Below are positions 46,249-55,102 of a DNA stretch of 64,000 bases, one piece after another. The DNA is from Rhodobacterales bacterium (GTDB lineage: Bacteria; Pseudomonadota; Alphaproteobacteria; Rhodobacterales; Rhodobacteraceae), in assembly GCA_026400355.1 (NCBI GenBank), contig JAPLPE010000019.1:170650-234649 (forward strand), read 5' to 3'. The translations under genes and the position numbers were made by a program. The notes under the pieces were generated by a model that searched no databases, was not told the origin of the DNA, and saw only the letters and a program-made list of their open reading frames with translations. Within the stretch, counting starts at the first letter, position 1. Each line of letters opens with the position of its first letter.

Positions 46249-46857
46249 TCAGTCGCGGAAGAGGCCCCGTGCCGCCCGGAGACGCAGGATTCCGGTCAGG
46301 AAGCAGAGAACGCCAAAGACCCAGGCAAGGGGGGAGAACCAGCCGGGAAAGAGGCAAAGCAGGACAAAGAAGAGGATCGTCTCGGTTCCTTCAAGCAGGC
46401 CATCCGAGAAATAGAGAGACTTCACGCCCTGCGCCCGGGTCGACATGCCCCGCTTTTCGGCCATGATCGCAAAGCCCAGAAGACTGGTCCCGTTGAAGTA
46501 GAATGACGCGAGAAGGAACGCCCCGGCCACGCCATTCGTCGCAGGATCGGCCACGACAAAGGCCAGCGGGACGAGTCCGTAGAAAAGGAAATCCGCCGCG
46601 ATATCAAGATAGCCGCCAAAATCCGTGCGGCGCGTGGCCCGCGCCACCGCCCCGTCCAGCCCGTCGGCAAGTCGCGACGCGAGCAGCGGGAAAAGCGCCA
46701 GACCCGGAAAGCCCAAAGCAATCAGCAGCGCCGCAAGGATGCCCAGGCCCAGGCCGACAAGCGTGACCATATCCGCCGCGATCCCGCGTGAGGCGAGCGA
46801 ATGACCAAGGCGGTTCAGCGTCGGGTCGATCATCCGGCGGGCGGGGGCATCAAGCAT
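46249..46857 (-). CDS. CDP-alcohol phosphatidyltransferase family protein
   Basis: 202 aa, about six helices. The family motif DG-x2-DG-x2-AR-x8-G-x3-D-x3-D is intact in 'DGLDGAVARATRRTDFGGYLD' and 'IAAD'. It joins a CDP-activated lipid to an alcohol at the inner membrane. The alcohol (glycerol phosphate, inositol phosphate or serine) cannot be told from sequence. The 175-bp gap to the next gene shows nothing. Confidence 0.88.
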   Translation of the reverse strand: MLDAPARRMIDPTLNRLGHSLASRGIAADMVTLVGLGLGILAALLIALGFPGLALFPLLASRLADGLDGAVARATRRTDFGGYLDIAADFLFYGLVPLAFVVADPATNGVAGAFLLASFYFNGTSLLGFAIMAEKRGMSTRAQGVKSLYFSDGLLEGTETILFFVLLCLFPGWFSPLAWVFGVLCFLTGILRLRAARGLFRD

Positions 46858-47032
46858 GAGCGCGGTCCTTCATCGCAGGGCAAGCATGTCGCAGATGGTA
46901 CGCACCGGGCAACCCACACCACACCGCGTGACGCGATTGTGACCTGGCGTCAGCCGCCGCTCTTTCTGTCCAGTCTGTTCTTTCCGGCGACACATATCCA
47001 AGGGGCTGGCCCGATTTGACAACGCCCAAAGA

Positions 47033-48622
47033 TCACGCCCCGTGCGCCGCCCGGATCATGTCTGCTGCCTTCTCGCCGATCATGATCGTCGCCGCATTGG
47101 TGTTGGAAGACACGACGGCCGGCATGACCGAGGCATCGGCCACGCGCAGCCCGGCCAGCCCGCGAAAGCGCAGTTCCGGATCAACGACCGCACCGGCGTC
47201 CACGCCCATGCGGCAGGTGCCGGCGGGGTGGTGGTCGGTCTTGGCGTTGCGGCAGGCATAGGTAAAATACTCGGCCTCGCTTCGCACATCGGGGCCGGGC
47301 AGGCGTTCGGCCAGAACAAAGGGCTTGAGCGCGTCCTGCCGCATGATCTCGCGCGCGAGCTTGAGCCCTTCGATGGACCGCTGGCGGTCCACGGGATCGG
47401 CCCAGTAGTTGGGGTCGATCAGGGGCGCGGCGCGGGGATCTGCGCTGGCCAGCCGGACGGTGCCACGCGACCGGGGGCGCATGTAGGCAGAGTTGAGCGT
47501 GACCCCGCCGTGCGGCATGCGGGCGACACCGGCCTCGATCCCCGAGCCAAGGCCAAGGTGGAACTGGATATCGGGCGACCGCGCATCGCGGTCGGCATAC
47601 CAGAAGCCGCCGGTTTCAAAAAGCGGGGACGCGACGGGGCCGCGCCGGGTAAGGAGGTATTGCAGGCCCGCAACGGCGGACCAGAAGGGTTTGGCATAGC
47701 GGTCGTAGGTATGTTCGCCCGTGCATTCGGCGATGACGAACAGGTCGATATGGTCCTGCAGGTTGGACCCGACGCCGGGATGGTCAAGGACGGGGGTGAC
47801 GCCCACGTCCCGCAGATGGTCGGCGGGGCCGATGCCTGAGAGCATGAGGAGCCGGGGCGAGCCGATGGCGCCCGAGGAGAGGATGACCTCGGTGCCCGCC
47901 TTGATGATTTCGGTCCCGCCGGGTGTGGCGAGTTCTACGCCCGTCGCGCGGCCCTTTTCGACCACGATCCGCAGTACCTGCGCGTCGGTCCGCACGGTCA
48001 GGTTCGGGCGGCGCATGGCGGGGATAAGGTAGGCACGCGCAGTAGAGGACCGGCGGGCGTTGCGCTGGGTCAGCTGGTAGTAGCCGACGCCCTCCTGACT
48101 TTCGCCGGTCAGGTCCCTGTTGCGGGGGATGCCGACCTGGCCTGCGGCAGCAAAGAAGGCCTCGCAGATGGGCAGGGGGGCGCTTGGCTGGCTCACGCCC
48201 AGGGGGCCGCCCTTGCCGTGGTAGCGGTTGTCGAAGGTGTCGTTGTCCTCGGCCTTGCGGAAATAGGGCAGCACATCCTCGTACCCCCAGCCGGTACAGC
48301 CCGCCTGCCGCCATTCGTCGTAATCAAGCGCATTGCCACGGGTATAGATCTGCGCGTTGATCGTGGAGCCGCCGCCGATCACGCGGGCCTGGGTAAAGCG
48401 GATGATCTGGTTGCCCAGGTGCTTTTGCGGGACAGTGGACCAGCCCCAGGAACCGATCCCCCTGGTCATCTTCGCGAAACCGGCGGGGACGTGGTAAAGA
48501 AGGTTGCGGTCGTTGCCGCCGGCTTCGAGCAGAAGGACTCTGGCGCTGCCGGATTCGGTCAGGCGGGCGGCGAGGACGCAACCGGCCGAACCGCCGCCCA
48601 CGATGATGAAGTCATAGCTCAT
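47033..48622 (-). CDS. GMC-family alcohol/choline dehydrogenase-like flavoenzyme
   Basis: 529 aa with the FAD motif 'IIVGGGSAGCVLAARL' (5-20), the GMC signature 'RVIGGGSTINAQIYTRGNALDYDEW', 'LSSGAIGSPRLLMLSGIGPADHL' and a C-terminal 'TDHHPAGTCRMGVDAGAVVD' containing the catalytic His. Oxidises alcohols. It resembles BetA-type dehydrogenases, but the substrate is open since no betaine gene is nearby. Overlaps the second GMC gene by 4 bp. Confidence 0.9.
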   Translation of the reverse strand: MSYDFIIVGGGSAGCVLAARLTESGSARVLLLEAGGNDRNLLYHVPAGFAKMTRGIGSWGWSTVPQKHLGNQIIRFTQARVIGGGSTINAQIYTRGNALDYDEWRQAGCTGWGYEDVLPYFRKAEDNDTFDNRYHGKGGPLGVSQPSAPLPICEAFFAAAGQVGIPRNRDLTGESQEGVGYYQLTQRNARRSSTARAYLIPAMRRPNLTVRTDAQVLRIVVEKGRATGVELATPGGTEIIKAGTEVILSSGAIGSPRLLMLSGIGPADHLRDVGVTPVLDHPGVGSNLQDHIDLFVIAECTGEHTYDRYAKPFWSAVAGLQYLLTRRGPVASPLFETGGFWYADRDARSPDIQFHLGLGSGIEAGVARMPHGGVTLNSAYMRPRSRGTVRLASADPRAAPLIDPNYWADPVDRQRSIEGLKLAREIMRQDALKPFVLAERLPGPDVRSEAEYFTYACRNAKTDHHPAGTCRMGVDAGAVVDPELRFRGLAGLRVADASVMPAVVSSNTNAATIMIGEKAADMIRAAHGA

Positions 48623-50142
48623 GTCGTCATCCCGAAATCGCGTCGCGTGATGTGATCGGCGGTGCGCAGCGCAAGCGCCGCGATGGTGAGCGAGGGGTTC
48701 ACGGCGGCCGAGGTGGGCAGGACCGAGGCATCGACGATGAAGAGGTTCGGATGGTCATGGCTGCGACAGAACGGGTCCACGACCGAGCGGACGGGATCGT
48801 CGCCCATGCGGGCCGTGCCGCATTGGTGCGACGGGGTGCGGCGGTCGAATGCGCGGGAGAGGAGGATCGGATAGCCTGCCTGCCGGAGTGCGGCCTTGAT
48901 CCTTGCGACAAGGGCAAGGTGGGCGTCCCAGTTCGAGCGTTTCCAGTCGAGCGTGATCTGGCCGTCCTTCACAGTGACGCGGCTTTCGGGGTTGGGAAGG
49001 TCCTCGCTCATCGCCAGAACGTCGATGGAACGGCGGGTGATCCAGCTTGCGACGGGTTTGGGGATCGGCGTGTCCGAGGCAAGGATCGTGCCCGATATCT
49101 TGCCCAGAAGCTGCATGTTGCCCAGGGGGGCGCCGTCCGGTCCGCCGGTAAGGTAGAAGTCGTTGACCTGTATGGTTTTCTGGTAGATCGAGCGGTTCGC
49201 CCGGAAGGGGTGAATGGCCAGCACCGCCGACAGGTTGTGGTTCATGAAATTGCGGCCGACCTGATCGGAGCGGTTGGCGAGGCCGGTGGGGAAATCACCC
49301 GTCGCCGAGGACAGGAGCATCGCGGCGGATTTGACCGCGCCTGCCGCAAGGACGACCAGCGGAGCGGTCAGGGTTTCCGGGTGGCCGTTCCGCATGACCT
49401 CGACCCCAGTGATGCGCCCGTCAGGGGCGGCGATCAGGCGGGTGACGAGGGTGTTTTCCGACAGCGACACGTTGGGGTGCTGGAGCGCGTAGGCCAGCCC
49501 CACGGTTTCGGCGTCCATCTTGGCCCCAGTCGTGTCGGGGAAGGCGTCCCAGGGCGTTCTCGCCCGGGCGAGCCAGCGGTCGATATCAACGCCCAAAGGC
49601 AGGCTTGACGGGTGGAGGCCAATCCGTTGCAGCCGGGCGCGAAGGTCTGCGATGGCGGGTTCGTCGGGCACGGGGGAAAAGTTGTAGCGGCCGGAATGGG
49701 GCGGTTCGGTCGGGTCCTGCCCCAGGGCGCCGCGCACCTGATAGAGGTCTTCGGCGGCCTGATACCACGGTTCCATCTGGTCATAGGTCACGGGCCAGCC
49801 GGGCGTTGTGCCGCCCATGTGGCGCAGCGGGGCGAAATCCTGCGCGCGGTAGCGCAGCAGGACCGCACCGTAGAGTTTGGAATTGCCGCCTGCATAGTAA
49901 TAGTTGCCGGGGTTGAAGGGCTTGCCGTCCCCGTCGAGCCAGTTTTCCTCGGGCCGGAAGTGCGCCTTGACAAAGATCGCATGGTCGTCGCGGGCGGCGT
50001 CGCTGTCTTCAAGTCGGTGACCACGTTCAAGGATAAGGATTCGGCGGCCCGTAGGGGCAAGGGCCGCAGCAAGGGTCGCGCCGCCCATGCCCGAGCCGAT
50101 GATGATGATGTCCGGCGCGGCTGCGCTGGTGCCTTGTGCCAC
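48619..50142 (-). CDS. GMC-family oxidoreductase, second type
   Basis: 507 aa from GTG 50142. FAD motif 'IIIGSGMGGATLAAALAPTG', central 'VLAAGAVKSAAMLLSSATGD', and C-terminal 'HQCGTARMGDDPVRSVVDP' with 'NLFIVDASVLPTSAAVNPSLTI'. It belongs to the shorter GMC branch (gluconate 2-dehydrogenase-like large subunits), distinct from its downstream partner. The two probably act in one operon. Substrate unknown. Confidence 0.88.
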   Translation of the reverse strand: MAQGTSAAAPDIIIIGSGMGGATLAAALAPTGRRILILERGHRLEDSDAARDDHAIFVKAHFRPEENWLDGDGKPFNPGNYYYAGGNSKLYGAVLLRYRAQDFAPLRHMGGTTPGWPVTYDQMEPWYQAAEDLYQVRGALGQDPTEPPHSGRYNFSPVPDEPAIADLRARLQRIGLHPSSLPLGVDIDRWLARARTPWDAFPDTTGAKMDAETVGLAYALQHPNVSLSENTLVTRLIAAPDGRITGVEVMRNGHPETLTAPLVVLAAGAVKSAAMLLSSATGDFPTGLANRSDQVGRNFMNHNLSAVLAIHPFRANRSIYQKTIQVNDFYLTGGPDGAPLGNMQLLGKISGTILASDTPIPKPVASWITRRSIDVLAMSEDLPNPESRVTVKDGQITLDWKRSNWDAHLALVARIKAALRQAGYPILLSRAFDRRTPSHQCGTARMGDDPVRSVVDPFCRSHDHPNLFIVDASVLPTSAAVNPSLTIAALALRTADHITRRDFGMTT

Positions 50143-50353
50143 CGGTTCCCCCCTTCGCGCGCCGAACGGCGCGTTGCCGAAAGGCTAGAGACCGGGGGGG
50201 ATGGTGTCAAAGGGGCCGCGGCAGTCGTCGGGCCGAATTCCTTGCAAGGAATCCGGCGCCAGCGCTGCGGGTGGTCATCAGGTGACGCTTTTGGGAGGTC
50301 TTCCGGCAGGGACGGAAAGGGCCTAGGATCGACGGAAAGGGAGGGCCCGGCCC

Positions 50354-50740
50354 ATGAAGACGATCAAGGATCTGCTGCTTGCCCTGATCAATGCGACGAT
50401 GATCCTGCTGATCATCTTTGTGGTCGCGGGGATCTATCTGATGTGGCAGGTCGAACATGTGACCGACTTCGTCCATGACGAAATCGCGCCGCAGGGAGAG
50501 AAGCTGGAACGCATCGCTACGGCGGTCGAGAGCATAGACGAACAACTGAAGACGGCGGACGAGACAACAGACCTGACGGGGCTGCGGACGGATATTGCCG
50601 CGCTGCGGGGCCAGATCGAAGAGGCGACCGCAAAGCTGAACGCCGCGAATTCCATCACGGCACAGCAGTTTGTCGTTCAACTGGGCCAGATGATTGCCGC
50701 TGCGCTGGCCCCGCTGCAGGCCGCGCCTGTTACCGAGTAG
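50354..50740 (+). CDS. Membrane-anchored coiled-coil hypothetical protein
   Basis: 128 aa; one helix at about residues 9-31 (LALINATMILLIIFVVAGIYLMW), then a long charged coiled-coil-like stretch ('IATAVESIDEQLKTADETTD', 'LRTDIAALRGQIEEATAKLN') and an Ala-rich end. GGGAGGG precedes the ATG. It is convergent with nrdJ. No family recognised. Confidence 0.7.
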   Translation: MKTIKDLLLALINATMILLIIFVVAGIYLMWQVEHVTDFVHDEIAPQGEKLERIATAVESIDEQLKTADETTDLTGLRTDIAALRGQIEEATAKLNAANSITAQQFVVQLGQMIAAALAPLQAAPVTE

Positions 50741-50743
50741 CGG

Positions 50744-53017
50744 TCAGCCGCATTTGCTGAACCCGCAGTTGGCGCAGGTCATGCAGCCTTCGACCATGCG
50801 CAGGTCATAGCTGCCGCAGGACGGGCAGGCCTTGCCGCGTTTGGTGCTGAGCGACACGACCTCTCCATGCGGATCGGCCTTGAGGGCGAGGCCCTCGCCG
50901 GCCAGAAAGCCGATCTGGATCATATGCTTTTCGATCACGCCGCCGATCGCGGCAAGGATCGAAGGCACGTATTTGCCCTGCATCCATGCGCCGCCGCGCG
51001 GGTCGAACACGGCCTTGAGTTCCTCGACCACAAAGGACACGTCGCCCCCGCGCCGGAACACGGCCGAGATCATGCGGGTCAGGGCGACGGTCCAGGCGAA
51101 ATGCTCCATATTCTTGGAATTGATGAAGATTTCAAACGGACGGCGGTGGCCTGCAACGATGATGTCATTGATAGTGATATAGATCGCGTGTTCGCTGTCA
51201 GGCCATTTCAGCTTGTAGGTGGCGCCTTCGAGTTCGGAAGGGCGGTCGAGGGGTTCGGACATATAGACGACCTCGCCCCCGGCCAGTTGGGCGGGTTGTT
51301 CGGCGGGGGTCTTTTCGGTCTTCTCGCTCACGCTCAGCACCGATCCGGTCACGTCATTGGGCCGGTAGGTGGTGCAGCCTTTGCAGCCCTGATCCCAGGC
51401 GGCCATGTAGACGTCCTTGAACGCTTCGAAAGAGATATCCTCGGGGCAGTTGATCGTCTTGGAAATGGACGAGTCGACCCATTTCTGCGCCGCCGCCTGC
51501 ATCCGGACATGGTCGAGCGGGGCCAGAGTCTGGGCGTTGACGAAGTAGTCGGGCAGGGGTGCGTCGCCCATCCGGTCGCGCCACATCTGGACGGCGTAAT
51601 CGACGACCTCTTCCTCGGTCCTTGACCCGTCCTTTTGCAGGACCTTGCGGGTGTAGGCATAGGCGAAGACGGGTTCGATGCCCGAGGAGACGTTGCCTGC
51701 ATAAAGGCTGATCGTGCCGGTGGGCGCGATGGAGGTGAGGAGCGCGTTGCGGATGCCGTATTGGCGGACGGCGTCCCGCACGTCCTCGTCCATCGTGCGC
51801 ATGGTGCCGGAGTTCAGGAAGGGTTCGGCATCAAAGAGGGGGAAGGGGCCCTTTTCGCGGGCGAGGTCCACGCTCGCGAGATAGGAGGCGCGGGCGATCC
51901 GGTGCATCCATTGGTCGGTCGCGGCCACAGCCGCGTCCGAGCCATAGCGCAGGCCGGTCATGAGGAGCGCGTCGGCCAGACCCGTGACACCCAAACCGAT
52001 GCGGCGTTTCGCCTGCGCTTCGGCCTGTTGCTGCGGGAGGGGGAAGCGGGAAGCGTCGACCACGTTGTCCATCATGCGGACGGCGGTGGCGACGAGGGTG
52101 TCGAGCGCGGTTTCGTCGAGCCGGGCCTGCGGCGTAAAGGGGTCAAGGACGAGGCGGGAGAGGTTGATCGAGCCGAGGAGGCAGGCGCCATAGGGTGGCA
52201 GGGGCTGTTCGCCGCAGGGGTTCGTCGCCGCGATGGTTTCAACGTAGGAGAGGTTGTTCATCGCGTTGATACGGTCGATGAAGATGACGCCGGGTTCGGC
52301 CACGTCATAGGTAGACTGCATGATGCGGTCCCAGAGATCGCGGGCCTGGACGGTGCGGTAGACCTTGCCGCCGAAGACGAGATCCCAGGGGCCGTCGGCC
52401 TTGACCGCGGCCATGAAGGCATCGGTGATCAGGACCGACATGTTGAACATGCGCAGGCGCAAGGGGTCGGATTTGGCCGTGATGAACTGTTCCACATCGG
52501 GGTGGTCGCAGCGCATCGTGGCCATCATCGCGCCCCGGCGCGAACCGGCCGACATGATCGTGCGGCACATCGCGTCCCATACGTCCATGAAGGACAGGGG
52601 CCCACTTGCGTCTGCTGCTACGCCATGCACGGCGGCGCCCTTGGGGCGGATGGTCGAGAAGTCATAGCCGATGCCGCCGCCTTGCTGCATGGTCAGTGCG
52701 GCCTCTCTCAGCGCGTCGAATATCCCGCCCATGCTGTCGGGGACGGTGCCCATGACAAAGCAGTTGAAGAGGGTGACCGAACGGGCGGTGCCTGCACCTG
52801 CGGTGATGCGGCCGGCGGGGAGGTATCTGAAATCCGAGAGCGCGTCGTAGAAGCGGTCCTCCCACAGGGCGGGGTCTTTCTCGACAACCGCCAGCGCGCG
52901 GGCGATGCGGCGCCAGGTATCTTCGACCGTGCCGTCAAGCGGTGTGCCGTCGGCCGCCTTGAAGCGGTACTTCATGTCCCAGATCTGTTCGGCGATGGGC
53001 GCGGCAAATCGGGTCAT
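50744..53017 (-). CDS. nrdJ: Class II (adenosylcobalamin-dependent) ribonucleotide reductase
   Basis: 757 aa from ATG 53017 (AGGAG). It reduces ribonucleotides with a thiyl radical generated by coenzyme B12. Seen: 'LFNCFVMGTVPDSMGGIFD' (substrate-site Cys), 'NPCGEQPLPPYGACLLGSIN' (radical Cys region), 'APTGTISLYAGNVSSGIEPV', and a C-terminal Cys-rich tail 'CPSCGSYDLRMVEGCMTCAN' with 'CGFSKCG' for re-reduction or zinc binding. No NrdB is encoded nearby. No cobalamin riboswitch was seen upstream. Confidence 0.93.
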   Translation of the reverse strand: MTRFAAPIAEQIWDMKYRFKAADGTPLDGTVEDTWRRIARALAVVEKDPALWEDRFYDALSDFRYLPAGRITAGAGTARSVTLFNCFVMGTVPDSMGGIFDALREAALTMQQGGGIGYDFSTIRPKGAAVHGVAADASGPLSFMDVWDAMCRTIMSAGSRRGAMMATMRCDHPDVEQFITAKSDPLRLRMFNMSVLITDAFMAAVKADGPWDLVFGGKVYRTVQARDLWDRIMQSTYDVAEPGVIFIDRINAMNNLSYVETIAATNPCGEQPLPPYGACLLGSINLSRLVLDPFTPQARLDETALDTLVATAVRMMDNVVDASRFPLPQQQAEAQAKRRIGLGVTGLADALLMTGLRYGSDAAVAATDQWMHRIARASYLASVDLAREKGPFPLFDAEPFLNSGTMRTMDEDVRDAVRQYGIRNALLTSIAPTGTISLYAGNVSSGIEPVFAYAYTRKVLQKDGSRTEEEVVDYAVQMWRDRMGDAPLPDYFVNAQTLAPLDHVRMQAAAQKWVDSSISKTINCPEDISFEAFKDVYMAAWDQGCKGCTTYRPNDVTGSVLSVSEKTEKTPAEQPAQLAGGEVVYMSEPLDRPSELEGATYKLKWPDSEHAIYITINDIIVAGHRRPFEIFINSKNMEHFAWTVALTRMISAVFRRGGDVSFVVEELKAVFDPRGGAWMQGKYVPSILAAIGGVIEKHMIQIGFLAGEGLALKADPHGEVVSLSTKRGKACPSCGSYDLRMVEGCMTCANCGFSKCG

Positions 53018-53083
53018 GGGGCGACTCCTGTCGGGCTGGCGGGCGGGGAGATTCGGAACATATGGGCAACCCCCGGTCCGGTC

Positions 53084-53099
53084 AAACCAAATGTAGTGG
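53084..53099. promoter_or_regulatory. Weak candidate NrdR box
   Basis: On the nrdJ strand CCACTACATTTGGTTT agrees with the 16-bp NrdR palindrome at about 11 positions, 67-82 bp before the start. NrdR sites normally come in pairs, and no clear partner was found, so this is tentative. Confidence 0.3.
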
Positions 53100-53162
53100 G
53101 GGAAACGGGTTGTCTTGGCCCCTGTGCGGTCTATGATGCAATGCTCGCATGGGGGTGCGTGA

Positions 53163-53594
53163 ATGGGCAAGCTGTTGCATCTGATCAAGCTTTCGGTCGG
53201 GACCGAGGATGTTGCCGATCTGGAGATGTGGCAGCGCGACCGGCGGTATCAATCCGCCGATGGACTGCCGCAGCATGTGACGCGGATGTGGCCCAAGCGC
53301 GAGGCCGAGGTGTTGGACGGCGGGTCGATCTATTGGGTCATCAAGGGCGTCGTGCTGTGCCGGCAAGAGGTGCGGCGGTTGGACCGGGTGACGGGAAGCG
53401 ACGGGATCGAGCGCTGTGCCATCGTGCTGGAGCCGGAACTGGTGCGGGTGACGCCTGTCCCCAAGCGGCCGTTTCAGGGGTGGCGGTATTTGCCGGCCGG
53501 GGAGGCGCCTCCGGATTTGACGGCAGTGCGGGCGGGTGAGGATGCGTTGCCGCCGGAATTGTCGAGGGCCCTGGCAGAGATCGGGGTCTGGTGA
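53163..53594 (+). CDS. DUF1489 family protein
   Basis: 143 aa: 'LIKLSVGTEDVADLEMWQ', 'HVTRMWPKREAEVLDGGSIYWVIKGVVLCRQ', 'CAIVLEPELVRVTPVPKRPFQGWRYL'. This is a near-complete DUF1489 pattern, a family largely restricted to Alphaproteobacteria. Function unknown. Divergent from nrdJ. Confidence 0.9.
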   Translation: MGKLLHLIKLSVGTEDVADLEMWQRDRRYQSADGLPQHVTRMWPKREAEVLDGGSIYWVIKGVVLCRQEVRRLDRVTGSDGIERCAIVLEPELVRVTPVPKRPFQGWRYLPAGEAPPDLTAVRAGEDALPPELSRALAEIGVW

Positions 53595-53602
53595 AGATGG
53601 GT

Positions 53603-53626
53603 GGCGGGGTGAACCCCGCCCTACGC
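53603..53626. repeat. Dispersed GC hairpin repeat, copy 3
   Basis: Inverted, 24-base identical copy of the element at 3971-3994, with core GGCGGGGTGAACCCCGCC. It lies between the ends of the DUF1489 gene and the convergent serine hydrolase gene, where it would serve both strands as a terminator. Confidence 0.7.
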
Positions 53627-53687
53627 GGATGATCGGGCCTCAGATTCGGGTGGGTGTTGGGTGCGGGCACACACCCTACAACAAGGG

Positions 53688-54752
53688 CTAGAGGGCGTCT
53701 TCGATTTCGGTGGCGAGGGCGGAGGTGTCCATGTCCTCGTCATTGGCCAGCACGATGATGGCAAGGCCGGTGGTGAGGTTGCGCTGATACCAGGTCGAGG
53801 TGCCGGACCAGCTTCCGCCGTGGGTGGCATAGGTCTGGCCGTTGTAGCTGACCGTGGACCAGCCGAAGCCGTAACCATCACCCTCGCCGTCGTCGATGGC
53901 TCTGCCATCATCGTAAGTGCCGTTCAGAAACAGGCGGGCGGTGTCCTTGGGGCCGAGCAGGCCGTTGGTGGCAAGTGCGGCTTCGTAGAGTGCGAGGTCG
54001 CGAAGCGAAATGAAGACGTTCCCGTCGCCTTCGGTCACGGTGTACCAGTAGCTTTCCTCGAAATTGCCGTCGCTGCCCATGTAGCCGGTGACGGTGAGGT
54101 CCGGGTCCATCGGGCCGACGAGAAAGACCTGTTCCATGCCGAGCGGTTCCCAGATGCGGGCGCGGAGGACATCGGCGAGCGAGTGCGCGCCGTCGGCGGC
54201 GGCGACGAGGCTGCCGAGGGTGACATAGCCGCTGTTGGAATAGTCGAAAACAATGCCGGGGCGGCGAAGGAGCGGCTGGCGGGCGAGCCATTCCACGACC
54301 TGCGCATTGGTCGTGTCGGCCTGATAGTCGAGCGAGCCGTCAAGGTAATCGGGCAGGCCGCCGACATGGTGGACGAGGTCGCGGACGGTCACTGGGCGTT
54401 TGTCGTCCAGCTGGCCCGCGAAGGGCGCAAGGATTTCGCCGATGGGCGTGTCGAGCGTGTAGAGCCCGTCGCGGAGTTGCAGCATCACGGCCAGCGCCGT
54501 CATCTGCTTGGAGACAGAGGCGAGGTCGAACAGGCTGTCGGGGGTAACGGGGCTTTGGGTCGGGATATCGGCAAAGCCATAGCCGCGCATGTGGAGGATC
54601 TGGTCGCCCTGCATGACGAGGACAGCGATCCCCGGGGAATCGCGGTTCAGGTAATCGCCCACGACGGCGTCGACAGCCCGGAGGGACTGCGCGGCGAGAG
54701 GGGCCGGCAGGAGGAGAGCGAGGAGCAGGACGAGGCTGGGTGTGAGGTGCAT
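53688..54752 (-). CDS. Secreted serine hydrolase (beta-lactamase/PBP4* family)
   Basis: 354 aa from ATG 54752 with signal peptide MHLTPSLVLLLALLLPAPLAAQ. The nucleophile motif SVSK is at 79-82, the YSN motif in 'FDYSNSGYV', and the third motif is HGG in 'THGGSWSGTSTW'. This is the class C beta-lactamase/esterase group with periplasmic location. It may be an esterase or D-amino-acid peptidase; beta-lactam hydrolysis is not implied. Confidence 0.88.
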   Translation of the reverse strand: MHLTPSLVLLLALLLPAPLAAQSLRAVDAVVGDYLNRDSPGIAVLVMQGDQILHMRGYGFADIPTQSPVTPDSLFDLASVSKQMTALAVMLQLRDGLYTLDTPIGEILAPFAGQLDDKRPVTVRDLVHHVGGLPDYLDGSLDYQADTTNAQVVEWLARQPLLRRPGIVFDYSNSGYVTLGSLVAAADGAHSLADVLRARIWEPLGMEQVFLVGPMDPDLTVTGYMGSDGNFEESYWYTVTEGDGNVFISLRDLALYEAALATNGLLGPKDTARLFLNGTYDDGRAIDDGEGDGYGFGWSTVSYNGQTYATHGGSWSGTSTWYQRNLTTGLAIIVLANDEDMDTSALATEIEDAL

Positions 54753-55102
54753 GGGCGGGCCGTCAGAAAAGGGTTTCGGTGGCAATATAGCGGGGAGTTG
54801 GGGCCGAGGGGACCCTGATGCGTTGGCATATGCGACCGATTGCAGTATGTGCGAGCCGCGTGCCCTTGCAGGCCTTCCAGCAGAAGGCCGTGTGTGTGAG
54901 GCGGGTTGCCCGGAGGCGCGAGCCACAGGGCAAAAGGCGCGACGCCAGCCCAGCCTGTCCAATCGTGATGCGACGACCCGGCGGGAGCGCGTCAGCGCGC
55001 TGGCCCCCGGCAGGGCGGGCGCGGCACGATTCAGTCTTGCCGCCAAAATCGTGCGGTCTCTTTGAACGCTTGAAGCTCTCGACTTGACAGGCCACAAAGA
55101 CC
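54753..55102. other. Intergenic region with small hairpins
   Basis: No gene seen in these 350 bp. GGCCTTC-CAGCA-GAAGGCC at 54863-54881 forms a 7-bp hairpin. The region near 54990-55005 holds GAGCGCG-TCA-GCGCGCT. Either could act in transcription ending for the hydantoinase gene that stops at 55103. Confidence 0.4.

Noticed and set aside
53052..53067. Second NrdR box 32 bp from the candidate at 53084
   Set aside because: Only about five of sixteen positions agree with the consensus. The spacing alone is not evidence.
51635..53539. 634-codon plus-strand frame opposite nrdJ running into DUF1489
   Set aside because: nrdJ is certain, and this frame also overlaps DUF1489 out of register.
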